Shown: piece after piece, positions 50,110 through 64,000 of the stretch
Numbering within the stretch: position 1 is the stretch's first letter
How the letters are laid out: each line of letters begins with the position of its first letter
NCBI GenBank assembly: GCA_921293015.1
Contig: OV121081.1
Span: forward strand, 52,539,877 to 52,603,876
Direction: 5' to 3'
From: Phorcus lineatus
Taxonomy: Eukaryota; Mollusca; Gastropoda; Trochida; Trochidae
Length of the DNA: 64,000 nucleotides
Notes under the pieces: generated by a model
The model's database searches: none
The model's input: the letters and a program-made list of their open reading frames with translations, nothing else
Told to the model about the DNA's origin: nothing
Made by a program: the position numbers and the translations under genes

Positions 50110-51155
50110 TTACAATAGAAAATGATGTGAAAATAAATGTTTACATTTATAGATGAAGTTTGAGGTGTACATCAATATTGAATACCATATTTGTAATTCT
50201 ATAGATGTCATACATTCGGGAAGTCCCCCACGAAGGGTTGAATCTATAAAGTCATCATCTTGTGACCAGAGGTCAACAAAGCTATCTACAGGCATAATAT
50301 CACATATATTTTCAAAGAGTACATTTCGCAATTGCATGTTGAGAGTACAAAACATAAAAAGATGTATTACAATATCATTGGCAACAATACCGCATATACA
50401 TTCTCAGATTGGATTCGTGATGTACTAAGCTTAACAATATTAGCAAGTGATTTTGTTTTATCTGGATAGATAACACACTTTTTCCAAATTCGATTTGGAC
50501 TGTTTGATCGTATAGCTCTGTATCTAAGCATGCCATGTCTTAAGAGCTGCTGTTTCTCTTGCATACAAGATTCATATTTCCTCATTCGTTCATTTACAAT
50601 GGAGGACCAAGCAGAGTTAGACGGCAAAGTGGATTTAAAAACATAATCATACAATAAATGTGACATGTCATATTAATGTACAGTTCTAATCAAATCATAA
50701 AAAGGAGACAAAAAACATTTCTTGTTACTGTAAGTGTCATACATCTGTAGAATACGGCCAATAAATACTTGTTTGAAATAAAAATCATTTCCTGATCTAC
50801 ACTATTTACCAGCAAAAGAACTTGCTTATCGATATATATGTACAGAGAGAAGATTGAGAGTATCTATACAGGCAGGCCTTGGTGTATGTTTAGGTAGACC
50901 TTGAACTCTTCTGCTAAAATATCATTGGACAATTTCGAGCTTTTCATATTTTTTTTGTTTTAACTGACCCAATACATTACATCCAAATAGGCAACAAGGT
51001 AAAATAACCCTTTCCCAGATAAGTACAGACACTAGAGTATTTAACCCACCAAGGAACAAACCAGAACTAATGTTGCTATGAATTAGCTTCTTAAGTGTTT
51101 CACAAGCACGTTCAATACGGTCATCAGGTGATAATGAATTGGATAAATATACATT
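50110..51155 (-). pseudogene. decayed non-LTR retrotransposon, RT C-terminal part
   Basis: Reading the minus strand from about 51155 there is a fragmentary frame: ERACETLKKLI, then VILPCCLFGCNVLGQL (the ILYGCE-like motif after the RT palm), RRVQGLPKHTPRP, FIGRILQMYDTY, the WSSIVNERM helix, and a zinc-like C..C-H-C segment ending IHLFMFCTLN. It finishes with LRNVLFENI and IYKCKHLF. This order is that of the region downstream of the RT catalytic core in CR1-like elements. At least two stops and one or two frameshifts break it. The 5' part, with endonuclease and catalytic RT motifs, is absent. Confidence 0.75.
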
Positions 51156-51188
51156 TCATATATACATACATTTTGGTCATTCCATCAT

Positions 51189-51629
51189 GAAAACATCATT
51201 GACACATCTTCAGCAATATAGCCTTGTTTTGAATAGACCCGCAGTATATATTTCGCAAAAATACTGTCTATTCATTTCGCATTTACAGATCTTTTTTACA
51301 GGGATGTATTGAACATGTATATACTTTTATCATAATCACATAACTCAATTTTTCAAAGTTTACTTTCATTCAACCCCAATTATTAGAATAAGTCCTTAAA
51401 CAATTGTTTAAGTATCGCAATTATTAACACCAGATAGGGTTCTAGTTATGAAATAATATTTAATATCACAGGCTTCAACACTGAAACTAAATACTATGTC
51501 TTATAGGGAAAGAGTCCTGATAGACACCAATTTTCAATTCGAATAGAACTTATTAAAAGTAAGTCTATATTAACGTCTAGGTCAATTACACAAACTCTGT
51601 TGATGAGTCTGGTATAGACCACACCAACG
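51189..51629. repeat. direct duplication, copy B
   Basis: About 440 bp in the same orientation as copy A. It has internal deletions relative to it and lies on the other side of the retrotransposon remnant. Confidence 0.88.
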
Positions 51630-52568
51630 TGTTCGAGGACAGAGGCAGTCACTTATCAAGGTATTTTAGGACATCCAATTGATAAGACGTGCAAAACAGC
51701 GTATCCAGCGGATTCTACTAGGGAGGGAAAAGCTGTTTGAGAATGTGTTTCTCCAATGCAATTAATCATATTATATGAATGTCCTTTTGCATCGGTAACA
51801 AAACAAGATGAACAAACGTAAGAGATGGTAAATCAGAAATGATGATCTAATGAAATAGGTATTCAAATTGTAAGTCACATGAACTTACTTGCACAAAGAC
51901 TCTAAGCCAACGGTGATTTTAAGATGATGTTAAAAAATCTACCAAGAGAATTGTTTATGTTTATTTGCCATCATACAAGCGTCGTCCCTCAATCGGTACT
52001 TTAGTACGAGCAACGTTTTTCACCCGGAATCTAATCTAACTTAAGTCTAATTGTGCCCAAGACGAATAGCCGATCACATGACTTCGAACAGCAATTGTTG
52101 TACAAGCGATTCTGAACTAAGGCTACATGATGACTCAACGATGTATTATTGTGAGCAGGATACAAATTATGTTTAAAGGACATTAAAATGAATATCAAAT
52201 TTTTTATCTAAATTTAAATTTTGTTTGAGTTGAATGAATAAAGAAAGAATTACGTATACAGTCATTTCTTCAGTAACGAGGTCACATTTCCTGCAAACCG
52301 ATTTGCGATCTCAAACACTCGGTTTCGATCCAAATAATTTGTCACTGAATGTTAAATAGTCTCATAATCTTTTACTTTGCATATCTAAATATACTGCCCT
52401 TATGGTGTAATTATCAACATTTGCTAAACAAAACGCACAATCAGTTGCAGTTTATTTCATGCTGAAAATGTAAGTGAATCTGAATATGATTGATTAGGAA
52501 AAACACGGTTTCTTTCAACAATCTACATGCCTGAAGTAGCATTTGATATATTCAGATTTCATTAATCG
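51630..52568. other. AT-rich intergenic DNA
   Basis: Nothing recognised. Confidence 0.45.
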
Positions 52569-52650
52569 TTAAAGGGAGTTGTTTATGTTATATATGACAA
52601 TTGTTATCAATGGTGTCATTTAATCGAGAAGAACTGACTGTTGAGTGAAA
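52569..52650 (+). mobile_element. terminal fragment of the TTAA MITE family
   Basis: It begins TTAAAGGGAGTTGTTTATG and continues with TATATATGACAA, ATCAATGGTGTCATTTAATCG and a CTGACTGTTG that correspond in order to the first ~90 bp of copies A and B. The rest of the element is not found. Confidence 0.6.
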
Positions 52651-55429
52651 CGCAACAATAGAATCATCCAGGGAATGCGAAATCTTTAGCGGATGAGAAT
52701 GTGCGACACTTGCAAAACTCTGAAAATAGGCAATTCCGGAAATTGGGCACGACATATTCCATGAAAAACTGTTCAACGCATGAAATAAACACTGCGGTAG
52801 AGTGAGTATTTGAGATTGCCAATTCGTTGGCAAGGAAAAAACCCCGACTAAACCTTTCGTGAACTCATTAATGAAGAGATAACATTCTTTCACTTATTGC
52901 ACGCTAACCCCTTTTGAATGCAAAACTTTATCAATGAAGAGGGTAAATATAAGTTTGTCTTGTGGAATTTTAAAATAAGTTGTGAATTGGAAGGAGTTAA
53001 TTCAATAATGTGTTTAACCTGTTTTAGACCAGAACAATTATAAAACATTGTTTATCTAAAATGCGCTATGATTCCTGAAAGATAACTTTTATTCTATTAT
53101 TAGTGAATTTATTCCGAGTTTTACAATGATATTTACAACAGCAGTTATATGCTGTTTCTCGAGCACATTAATTTTTCTTGCACTCAAATGGAATATTTAA
53201 TATTTGTTTTATCCGATTAAATGGTACTGAATCGCAAAAGAAACTGGGAAATTCCCAAAAGCAAACTCATATCGACAAAATAATCAAAGATGACATTTGA
53301 GTTTTTAATTTTCATATTATACGTTTACCTTTAAGTTTAAGGGGGTGACAATATTTGATACAATTTGATCTTACAAATATCAACAGGGCATTACGTTTTG
53401 ATATCAGTATATAGAAAAGTCTTAACCTCCATTTCAAAAATACACATTCCGTCATTGTTGAGGGCATTTAATATCATTTGATAGATACACATTTGAAAAA
53501 TTACATAACAAGTATAGACTGTCCTAACATCTTGCAGTGACCACAGTCTGACAATCTTTCTTATGCTTCTACTCTGGTTATATCCTTCGAAAAAAATCTA
53601 AATAAACCGTATTAACTGCTTAACTAACTTCAGATCAAAGAAAATAAGTTTTAAAACTGCAAGATAATTGCATATTAAGTGCCCTTGTCAGCTTTCTATT
53701 ATATCATTAAAGTAAATCAAATTTGCGTTTAAATCTATTGGAAAGTTGAAGTTTGAAACTTTCTTAATGCAAAAAAACTGTGCCATCAAATGGCATAACA
53801 AATGACAATAATTTTAATTCCGTCGCTTTTAGGTTAAAGAGGGACAATATTTTAAAGGATTTCATCGTTTTTATTGACACATGATGTAAATTATGACAAA
53901 GTAATTGGAGGGTTTTACACCGTTGGAACGGTTGCTGGTTATAAAATTATTTTAGTGCGCATGAAGCTGTATTATGGACGCTATGAAAGTTTGACATCAG
54001 TTTACGCTTGACTGACCATTTAATTCCAATTTAATGACGTCCTGAAATACGGATATGTAATTCTGTATGACTTTATAAGTATATGTAACACCGGATAAGA
54101 AACAATACACTGCTTCTTTTGTCATATAAATTTTGGTCACATTGAAATAAACTCGATTCATTCAGTCACAGGAGTTCAGTCTGTAGGCAACTGCAACCAA
54201 ATTCTTGAAACCATCAAAATACGCGTTTTCATAGAACAGAAGTGTCTTGACATAATTTGGTTTCAGAGAGAAACTTAACGATGATATCGCAAATGTTGGA
54301 ACTTTATCTGGCTGTTTATTTACATTTTAATGAAACATCGGCAACTTGCTCAAAGCTACCGAGTTGAATTTAACATTCTGTATAGTTTATCATGTATTGG
54401 TAAGTATTTATGACATTCCTTGACCAAATTATTCCTAAATTGCCATTTGTTTTCACAACGTGGCCCCTAGACGAATTCGAATTGTTGTCAAATCTCAACA
54501 CAATTCTCATTGACTGTAATGTTATGGACATCAAATGCTATAGGTAACAGGAGACGACGAACAGGTGGAACAAACTTATCCAAATGCCCAGGTACTGACC
54601 ACTTATTTTTGACAAATGGAAAATTTGGCAGGCAAAACCTTCAACGCTTAAAGTTATAACTGATTATATAGTTCAAATGGCTTGTCACCGATTGACCAAT
54701 TAACGAAAAACTCATGTTGGAGTCAAAAAACATCCTAACATGTGTGACCACGCGTCGATCCAGGTTTTACTAAAACAATGAAACAGTCACCCTGATTACG
54801 GTATAAACGTTTCAATGTTTGCTTAGACAGTTTTCGATTTTATGTTTTCACTCGATTTAGCCATATCTGTTCTATTGTAAAACCATTTAATACATAATTT
54901 TTAAGAGCGCAAAGAGTATCAACATAAGAAACTTGATTTTTTTATGGACCCTTATTGACCGTACAATTATAAAGCGAAAAACTGTCGATGACAATTTTTA
55001 GTGGTTCACTGTAAAGGAGTTGATTGATCTATTAGCCTTACTTTATCTCAAACTTTTAACGGTTTTCATCTTTTCACAAATGTCATTGCCAGCTGTGATA
55101 CTTTTCGTTTAGTTTTATGATGAGGAACTTTTTTTGTTTAAAACATATTCTTAATGCTTACATCTCACTACATGTATTGGTCTTCTTCAAATAAGTTATT
55201 CACAATGATTTTACATCTTACTTTTCAAAATACAAAACAATTATCTATAACGACATGTCGTGAAATTGTTGTTCTGTGAAACAAAAGAAAAGGATAAAGT
55301 TGACGTCCACATTCCTAATTGCGGTAATCAACCCCGACCACAAATACTGTTTTCAAACATCCAATAAGATTGCAACGTGTAATTATGAAGTTGATTAAGA
55401 AATGATGTACGTCGAAATGAAAAAGAGCT
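52651..55429. other. AT-rich intergenic DNA
   Basis: A 101-residue minus frame (52588-52893) partly overlaps the MITE fragment and shows no domain. Nothing else seen. Confidence 0.45.
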
Positions 55430-55632
55430 GATTGAAGATTCTTTCAAACAACATACAGACAATAAATGGGACGACATTACATTTCTCTCTGAAACATAAC
55501 AAACCAATCAATATGCTGACAAGTCGTTATTGTAGTGGGTTCAAAGGGAAGGATTCGAGACAGAAGATTGATCCTAGGCCTTCAAAGGGTTCTTCTTTGA
55601 GAAAACAATATTCCCAACTTTCAAAGCAATAA
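55430..55632 (+). repeat. dispersed repeat copy 2
   Basis: Plus-strand relative of the element at 47095-47345, with near-identical AACAAACCAATCAATATG and a matching order of flanking blocks. The frame here ends GFKGKDSRQKIDPRPSKG, which lines up with GYKSK and GPKEIKG in the other copy. Confidence 0.5.
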
Positions 55633-58600
55633 TTCTGTCTGCGTTAGTTGTAAACGAAACATCTTGAATAATGTTGTCTTTTTGCTAGAAAACATTTTGG
55701 CTGATTATTCACAAAATGATATGAGCTGATATGCATAGAATGTGATCGCTTTAAGAAAAACTCAGAACTGTAAAAGAAAGCATACATTCATACATAGCAT
55801 TCTAATTTACTTCATAAGAATATATATTGTGTTTGAATTTTTCCTTGTCCGTAATTAAGATGAGACTTAATGTCGAAGGTTCTTTAATCTTGAAATCCAG
55901 TAAAGCTTAAACTTTTTTAATTCTGGTAATGATGACATTATGCAAATTATGCTAAAGGTCGTGGAATCATTCACATCTATTGAATTATTTATAAAATTCA
56001 TCATGGTATGAACGGTCAAAGTGAATTCGATAATGTTGTAGCATTCTAATATTCAAGAATTAATTATGGCAACAAGCTATAACCTTTATAATGTGTTATC
56101 AAACAGGTATAAACATACATGTTCGTCTATCAAAAACATGTGACAACCAGAAATTCCCTTGTCTCAGTGACTTTGATACATTTTCCCTTCGCAACAAATA
56201 ATGTCAAATATTCTTTATCAGTCTTTGACATGGTCGCAATTTTAAATAATCAAAAAACTCATGTATAAATATTATCCATATTATGTTATGATATTTTCAA
56301 TATATTAAAACGATTCAAAGATTTATGGAGATTGCGTGCTTCTTATCAAGTACTTTTATATCGATTTCGTGGTAGAAATTTTATCAAAATTTGTTTTGTC
56401 GGGTTATACACAGAAAATGGCATTATTTTAAGGTTGGAACTGACATACTTGTCCCTTAAATCCATTGTTTAATTCCAATCAGAGGATAATTTGTTTCTCA
56501 CATTTAAAAAATGGGTGATCGTAAAGTGTGAATGTTATAAATGATAAAATGCACAGCCTCAATCAATACTTGACATGATAATGCATTAATAATACAATGT
56601 TCTTAATGAAGACATGCAATGCCGCATACAATTTTTTGATAATGTCAAGTTAGTTCATTGTGAAATTCTTATTATATATCATATGCAGCCTCTAAGCTGT
56701 AAATATCTCATCAGTTTTCATATTTTCTGAATGATCATTGCTACATATTTAACACTATATTTATAACAAGAACTTGTGATCAAATGTGCTGTAAATTTAT
56801 TATTAAATTTAATCTAGAGGTTTAAGACTTGAAAACTCCAAGTTACATGTACAGGTGAATCTTGTCACTAAACTTAATATTATAGATAGAACTGTCATCA
56901 TTGTTATATAATTGAACATATATTTTTGACATTAAATTGATTTATATAAACATTTGATAAACTTACAGTTTTGTATTTATTCATTGGACTACCTATTGAT
57001 GTATTTTAGAAGACTATACATTTTGAACACGTATTGAAAACGAACAAAGAAAAAAGCACTTTCCGACTAGTACTTGAAACATTACTCTGCTTTTACGTTA
57101 CTGTACTAAAAAGGATATTGCTTTTATCCATATAATGAATATCATAAACAAATAATAAAAAGCGAGCATTTGGCGAACATATAACATACATAATTATTAC
57201 AAATATGCATTTATGATATTTATGATACAGAAAGCTGTTCGTATATATTGGTTTTCTGAAAATAACCTCAAATAAAATAAACAAACACTTACAAAATAAT
57301 ACAACAGGAAGAACACATAAGGAATGAATACTACGAAAAATGTGAACATGTAAATTGTGCAAAGCTAAGTACACTAGAAAACAAGAACAGTATCAATAAC
57401 AAAAGGTAACTGATAAAAGTCATCTTTTATAGTATTATATCTTGCATTTGTTGTATACAATGTGTATTTGTGATTTGCGTATATACCTTTGTATATAAAT
57501 ATATAATTGTTTGATTGATTGATCATAAAAGTTTATGACTTTGTCAAATAGCAATCTACATAGAATAGAAAAATAACATCACTGTCAGTTGAAAGTAGGA
57601 TTATGTCATATCAAAACTACTTAATAACAAATCGGACTGTCAAATTTGTAACCAAGTCCAATGAATTTAAAAGTTCAATATTTTCAATAATTTCCCTGTC
57701 CATTTCCGTTCCGTTCCGCATCACTTCGTTTAAGCAAATATAAGACATTCAGATGAATACAAGGAAAATGAGGCTTAATGATTAATGAACTAATTCTTTC
57801 TTCGTAAATGAGCTGTTCATAGATTCCTATGCACACGTCTTTATCCAGTTCAAGCTGCAAGACATTTGAAGGACATGCGGTGTATATATTGGTTTGTTCC
57901 AAATATTTTCTCCTGAAAGACATTTTAGTAGGTGAGACTACTTGCCTTAAATAATCCTCTTGACTTAACTACTCCTTCAATATTTTTTCATTCATTGGTA
58001 TAAACCTTTAAATTATCAATGATTTTCATTATTATCACTGGGCCTAATTTTTCACACTTTAATTATCGGATAATGTAATTTAGCTCGGCAAAACATAATT
58101 CTTGCAAATTAATTGAGAGATATCATCGTATTATTCAGATAAACGTTTCTTGAAGTCGATCATGCTGATTTATGTTAGATGTTTCACAGAATGAGGAATG
58201 TATAAAGTAAACTATTTATATTGATAACTAATTCTTAGCTAAATTCACGCCCATGCACGTTTGGGTATTTCATTGTTTCGATAAATTAATGCTACATTAA
58301 TGTAGAAACACACAACTTACCTTAAACAAGTTATATACAACAGGTTTTCAATTAATATCAATACCATTCAATTCATTTTGTCTCGAACGTTCCCTGGCTT
58401 TTGATATGTGGTGCACAAAGACTTTTAAACGACGCTTGGTATGAATAACATTGAAAGTTAAGAATGATAAACATGTAACCGACTGATTGCACTGTGCAAA
58501 CGTGCAAAGTACCTTTGATATACTTTTCACTTTCAATATATTCTTTCATTATAATCCAAGGCTCCACTACTTCTAGTTTTCCCCAATAAATAATACATAA

Positions 58601-61600
58601 AGAAAGCATGGTAGCCTAAGAGAGTATAGAGAGTTTATAAATATAGAAAATCATAGTAACTCACATTTGTGTCACGGAATGACCTTCAAAGATATATATA
58701 CATGATATAACCGTTTTGTTAGAAGAGGAAAATATCTTCAGATTTTATTCGAAAAATAACTTTCGAATTCCTTAAGCACAAATCCTTTTTTTTAAAAACA
58801 TACACTGCCAGATTTATTCAACCTTGTTCTATAGGCGTGTTTAGTCGTGATATGATAAATGTTTTTGTGTACAATATATGAACTTTAATCACGTTTATTA
58901 GTATGGATCAAGATTAAACAAACACTTTAAAACCAGTGTTAAGTTAGATTTTAGTGGCAATTCTTTTATAAATATCATTGTGGAATTACATGGAAATCGT
59001 TTTGATGAAACGTTGAAATAGCAGTGGAAATGGAAAGCATTAGGCCCCAACAAGTGGCTTTACAGTCCATTTGAGGGTTCAGTACTAGTTATTCGTGAAT
59101 TATATATTCTACAAATAAAAAATTAATAAATAACATATTTCATGAACATATGCAAAGAGTGTGATTATATTTCTTTAAAATTACCAATGTTCCAGGACGC
59201 AAAAGGTCTCAGTTATATTTGACTCATTCTTGTATATTACAACCCTGTTTTTTAATAGCTGTATTTCTTTGAATGATTTAATCACATACATCATCAAAAC
59301 TACACACAAATGAACCTGTTACAACAGATTTTTTTAGTTTTACTTACTTTGATTTAAACACCAGAATCAAAGTGTATTTTAGAAGACAAATGAGAAGTGA
59401 GACCTTGACTCTTGTACCCTATTTTCACAATTCTCTCTATCTTGACGGATGCTTAGTGTCATAGAATTTACTGAATAAACTTCAAAACAGTCTGGGTACG
59501 ATCTAAGATAGCATTTTACATATTGGTCTCATCTGGAAATTGTGAATCTCTAAATGTCTACACGTGAGGAAAGAATTATTTTTGCATTCTCTAACACACT
59601 ATACAATGTATATGCTATAATCACAGCCATGATTTCACCTTCAATTTTAAATATTTCGATGGTGTTAAAAATGTAAGAATGTGGAATTCAAAAAGTAAAT
59701 TAAAATTGAATCTATAACCTTTCTGTCCCAGAATTTTTAAAAAACACTTTCTCTTTTCTCATTCTTATTAGGAAAAAATGGAATGCTGCAAAGTGTTTTT
59801 TCCTTTGAAAGCCAAGTTGTTAAACGTCTTTATTCTTTTCAAATTTCATATGAAGTATTTTCTAAAAAGACGAAAAAATAATATGCATGCAATTGAATTC
59901 GTAAATAGACAATTCGTTACTGACTATACTGACTACTGTTAATTGCACGTCTTGACTTGATGGCTCTTCAATGCTCTACCTGGAAATGAAAGACAAAATG
60001 AAATCTCGTTACGCGAGAATCGCCATTCGGTATTTTATGCAGGGTCGTTGCACGTGTGTTTTAAATCTTAAACATTAACATCCAGTTAACGTTTATATAT
60101 TTATTTCATCAGTTTCAAAATACAAAGTAAAACAGGAATATTAATATTGTAGACTAAAAAGTAATAGATGCACGATCGTAAATGTTTTGACATTTTATCT
60201 TACTAAAAATCTTTAATGTCTAATGCTGTATAGATATTTCATGTTTTGTTACATGAAATTTTAACAAAACTTTTTCTTGCATAAAATGTCAATATCACTT
60301 GATTATGTACATGGATATACAATACGATAGGGACGGTAAATTGTTATATTTATTCATAAACATTCAAACTTTAATATACTTGTTTCAAAGTTAAAGAATC
60401 AAGTATATCAAAGTGATCAATATTGGCTTTACACAAATGGATGCAGGAGTCATAATGTAGTCTTATAATAAGTGACGAATTGGGGGAGTCGGAGTCGAAA
60501 AATCAGTTCATAGAGGTAACGATATGGGTATCAATGGCATGCTATTTTTACGACACAAGTGCCTAAATATTAGTATTTCCCGAGCGAGAGCGACGAATAT
60601 ACTCATATATAGGCACGAGTGTCGTGCATATTGTATGTCATGGGATATGATATTCAAGGGAAATATCCAAGGATTACCCGTATTAGGTGGAACAGGTCAT
60701 AGTTTAACTGTAACGTCAAAATATTGTTTATGATGTAGCGTAACAGTGAAAAAATATGATAATCAATATGTTTGCTCTTGTAGGTAATAAACTTAGATAT
60801 ACATTTATGATTAACATATATGATTAAGGGGATTACAATTATTTGGAACGTCAGAAATGTTCAAGACCTCCTAAGAAGGAAATGTTTGAAATTAGATAGA
60901 TGTCAGTTTTATGATATGTTATCATAAATGAAGTAATCATCAAAACAGTTGCTCAAATAACAAGAAATGACTTAAACCAAACAAATCCACAGATAAATTC
61001 AATGTTCTCAAACTGAATTAAGAAGATTATAACATATACAAAAAAATAATTTCTCCAGTGATTCAAGTATCGATTGATTATCAAGCCATTTGTTTTGAAG
61101 ATTGATTACAACAAAACACTGTGACAATGCGTCATTCTACAAAGGCAAAATACAAAATACACATGCCGATCAAAAGGACTTAATTTGCTGCGGTGTTATA
61201 TTTGTATAGTTATTACAGATATACATGTATTCAAAATGTGAAACACGAACTTTTTTTTTGCAGTTGTTGATGTCTTATCAGCTTTACCCTTGTGTATTTA
61301 CAGACACAGCGAGCTTAATAGTTAGAAACTATTTATTTATCTGACACAATAAGTTGAACATGATTTTGAAAACTTATCTCAATAGGATAAAAAAGAAAAA
61401 GGTTAAGAAAACCACCGGAATTCGCGTTGCCAGATCCTTTCCAGCTCCCATCGCATTCTTACCCATCCGGGGATTCGTTAATGAAGCCTCGTCAGATCTT
61501 AAATGATTCTGTATATGATTCTGTGTTGATTATTCACTTTATGCTTCACCCTATCCTAAGTTTTTGGGTAAATCCCATCTGATGGTTCATACAGCTAAAT

Positions 61601-62817
61601 AATAAGGTGAGGTATACGGTACTGTCTAGAGTAGCTCATGGGTATTGGGTTAGGTATTACATAAACAGCAGACAGATTCCACTGCTTTCACAGAAGAAAC
61701 AAACCAGATTGAATTGATGGTGTTTATAATTCATATGTATTAATGTCTCCCTTATTCAATAAAATATTATGTAAAAAGGAGATGTACTCGTAGATTTAGA
61801 CTATCGGTACCCTCCCTCGAGGAAATACAAGGTGACTAGGCCTGTACAAAGTGTCCAGTTCTATTTATTGAATGATATCGCCTAACCTATGATATTGAGG
61901 GATATACGGGATACGTCCTACTGTAACACTATCCTTTTGGAATTTTGAAACTTCGGAAATCAACTTGTAAAATCATTGCCCTGGGTAACTTGGTAGAGTA
62001 ACAAACAAAAACAACAACTTTAACAACAAAAGCTGTGAAACACTGATGTTGACTTCTCTAACTATAGATTATCAAAACAACGCTATTACAGGCTGTTATC
62101 ACTATATAATGTCGATCGCAATTTATGAGCATACATTTACATGTGTTTAGTATAAACGATTTAAATATTTATTAGATATAGAAGGCAACCAATTAATAAT
62201 ATTCCTCAATGTCTACAAAATCATATTTGCAAGATTTCGATCATCTTTAGATTAGCGGTAACAAGTGGTAGACACACAGACTCCATAGTTTAGTTTGTAA
62301 ATGAAAAGGTATCTCTGTTGATAAGGATGAATGTATATATTTTATGTTTGCGATACATACTCAGATATATGAACAATCGAATACCTCTTTAAATACCCGA
62401 CTATGATTAATTTCTATCCCTCTGCCGGAGTAGTAATATAAATATCACGCAGGATGTATACCTATATCGATGCAAGAAACAAAACACCAAACACAAATGT
62501 CAATGAAACTACATTTTTATTTGTGAATTTTATTTAACGAGTTGTGTATATCTTGGACCGGAGGCCCGTGCTAACTAAAATGACAGTCTGCGTGTATGTC
62601 TGAATAAACTCTGTTGATGAATAGAGCATCAACGAGTTTGCGACTGTTAACAACAAAAGGCAATTCAGAAGATTTTTACGGAAGATCGTTCCGTTGATTA
62701 TGCTTATATAAAAGCTCATAAAGAAAGATAATAAATGTAAGTTATTTAAAAATACATGTTCATAGTCCGAATAACATTTGTAACTTAGAAGATTCATTCA
62801 TCTACTTGTGTACTTCA
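55633..62817. other. AT-rich intergenic DNA
   Basis: Many short frames of 60-93 codons, none with recognisable domains. No long repeat noticed. Confidence 0.4.
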
Positions 62818-62996
62818 CAGGCGTAGGAACTGGGGTTTGGGAGAGTGTGTCATTTCTTTCAATGCCAGAAGACGTTCCTACTTTTCAAGCTTAAGTTTCA
62901 AGACATCCTCTTCTTTTGTCCTTCCAATATGCATGTACATACACACCCCTACGTCACCCCTTCCCCCGAAAATGCGAAATCCCCCCTTCCTAAGCC
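62818..62996. mobile_element. possible small inverted-repeat element
   Basis: CAGGCGTAGGAACTGGGG at the left and TTCCTAAGCCA at the right (reverse complement TGGCTTAGGAA) form weak inverted ends around GC-richer, C-run-bearing DNA. It could be a hAT-like MITE. Confidence 0.25.
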
Positions 62997-64000
62997 AAAG
63001 CACTTGTCGTTTGCTTTAATAAATTATGGTAGAAATTTACGTGGAAGTTTTTTCTTAAATGGATTATGGTTTAAGAAGCAGAATGAAACTTTATATTATA
63101 AAAATTGTGCACGATTATTTCGAAAGCGATTAATTTCGTGGTTATCAAATTAGGTAATTTTTAGTCAAACTTGCTCTAGCTCTGGTAACTTCTGGAAACA
63201 TCATGTATTACCGGTTCAATGCCAGATGATGTCAGTGATGGATAGTCAGTAACGAAATCGATACTTTTGGCCATTCTCCATGATTATGTAATCATCATTC
63301 CTAATTTACTTTGATTAATGGTATTGAAGCCTGTTTGGTATTAAACATGATTTCATTCCAAACCATGATTCAAGGTGTTTTTTTCGTAGACGTTTTAAAG
63401 ACTGGAATTTAGATTAATCAAGGTGCATTCATTTATCCTCATATCTGTTTTCAATTTACACAATGTGTTTACTATCCTTATATGTGACCCACAATGTATA
63501 TTGCTTGTTTTACCTCTCTTGTTGTCCATGCAAAGAGGATTTGAAAATGATATGCTATCATAAAGGTGTTAAATCTCGTAATGAGAGATGAGTGTTATCG
63601 TCACAATAAAGCGTCTTGATGAAAATGCAATTTTATGACTTTTTTTCATTTCATTTCCTACCTAAAATCATTACCATTTTTTGTCATCATATATGGTTGT
63701 TTCAGTACTCATGTTAAACCTGCTTCAAGGCTTTATCAGGAAGAGGGGAGGCTTTGGATTGACTCTTATCAGTTGCCCATCTGGTTGTTCAATCTTGTTC
63801 AAGCAATGTTGGATTTACGATGACTTTAGATATCAAATGTTGAAGGATGTTCCTGTCTTGTGGCAGTTGCTATTTTCAACATCTAGTTGTCATTGTCACT
63901 TAGCAATGAAAAGGTAATGTCCCACCTCTTCTAGATGTTTAACGCATCAACGATCTATTCTATTGTCGATGGCGGCACTTACAGAAAGTGTTGACGGTGG
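62997..64000. other. right edge, no gene supported
   Basis: A plus frame at 63635-63823 follows a TTTCAG and contains a Trp-rich tail (EEGRLWIDSYQLPIWLFN). It could be an exon of a gene running off the window, but I see no supporting domain. Confidence 0.3.

Noticed and set aside
52588..52893. 101-codon minus frame
   Set aside because: Overlaps a MITE fragment and has no recognisable motif.

Overview
The window is AT-rich metazoan genomic DNA with spliced genes. It has GT-AG introns, microsatellites, DNA-transposon-like inverted-repeat elements, a decayed non-LTR retrotransposon and one 200-base assembly gap. The one gene I can read, an alpha7-like nicotinic acetylcholine receptor (nAChR) subunit, and the repeat style (CCGTCCGTC-rich and TTTCCATGGAAA-type repeats) suggest a marine lophotrochozoan, most likely a mollusc. 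The species call is inference.

Layout. Positions 1-7937: intergenic or 5' flanking DNA with a degraded tRNA-Asp-like element (958-1021), a short cysteine-rich ORF (268-489, minus), a diverged direct repeat and a foldback. Positions 7938-29927: the nAChR gene on the plus strand, six coding exons in about 22 kb with a 14.5-kb first intron. Positions 29928-64000: no protein gene I can support, but many repeats. These include a hAT-like MITE, an exact 197-bp tandem duplication, a degenerate ~140-bp tandem array, a 2.9-kb TTAA-ended element, two ~470-bp TTAA-ended MITEs in inverted orientation, a (GA)n tract beside the gap, a perfect-looking hairpin, and a dead non-LTR retrotransposon flanked by ~0.5-kb direct duplications. 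Much of the last 12 kb is featureless to me.

Receptor. Joined, the exons read 530 residues: signal peptide, ligand-binding domain with a Cys-loop and a vicinal Cys pair, four membrane segments and an M3-M4 cytoplasmic loop. Exon phases and the 45-bp and 110-bp exon sizes match the classic nAChR plan.

Main discovery. The 45-bp exon encoding loop D of the agonist site is present twice, at 25007-25051 and 25085-25129. The copies are separated by only 33 bp, each has its own splice acceptor and donor, and both have identical phase. This is the signature of mutually exclusive exons forced by an intron too short to splice. The 33-bp spacer is itself open in frame. The second main observation is a TTAA-ended MITE family (TIR TTAAAGAGCCACTCCGTGA) with at least four copies here, one inside intron 1 of the receptor gene.
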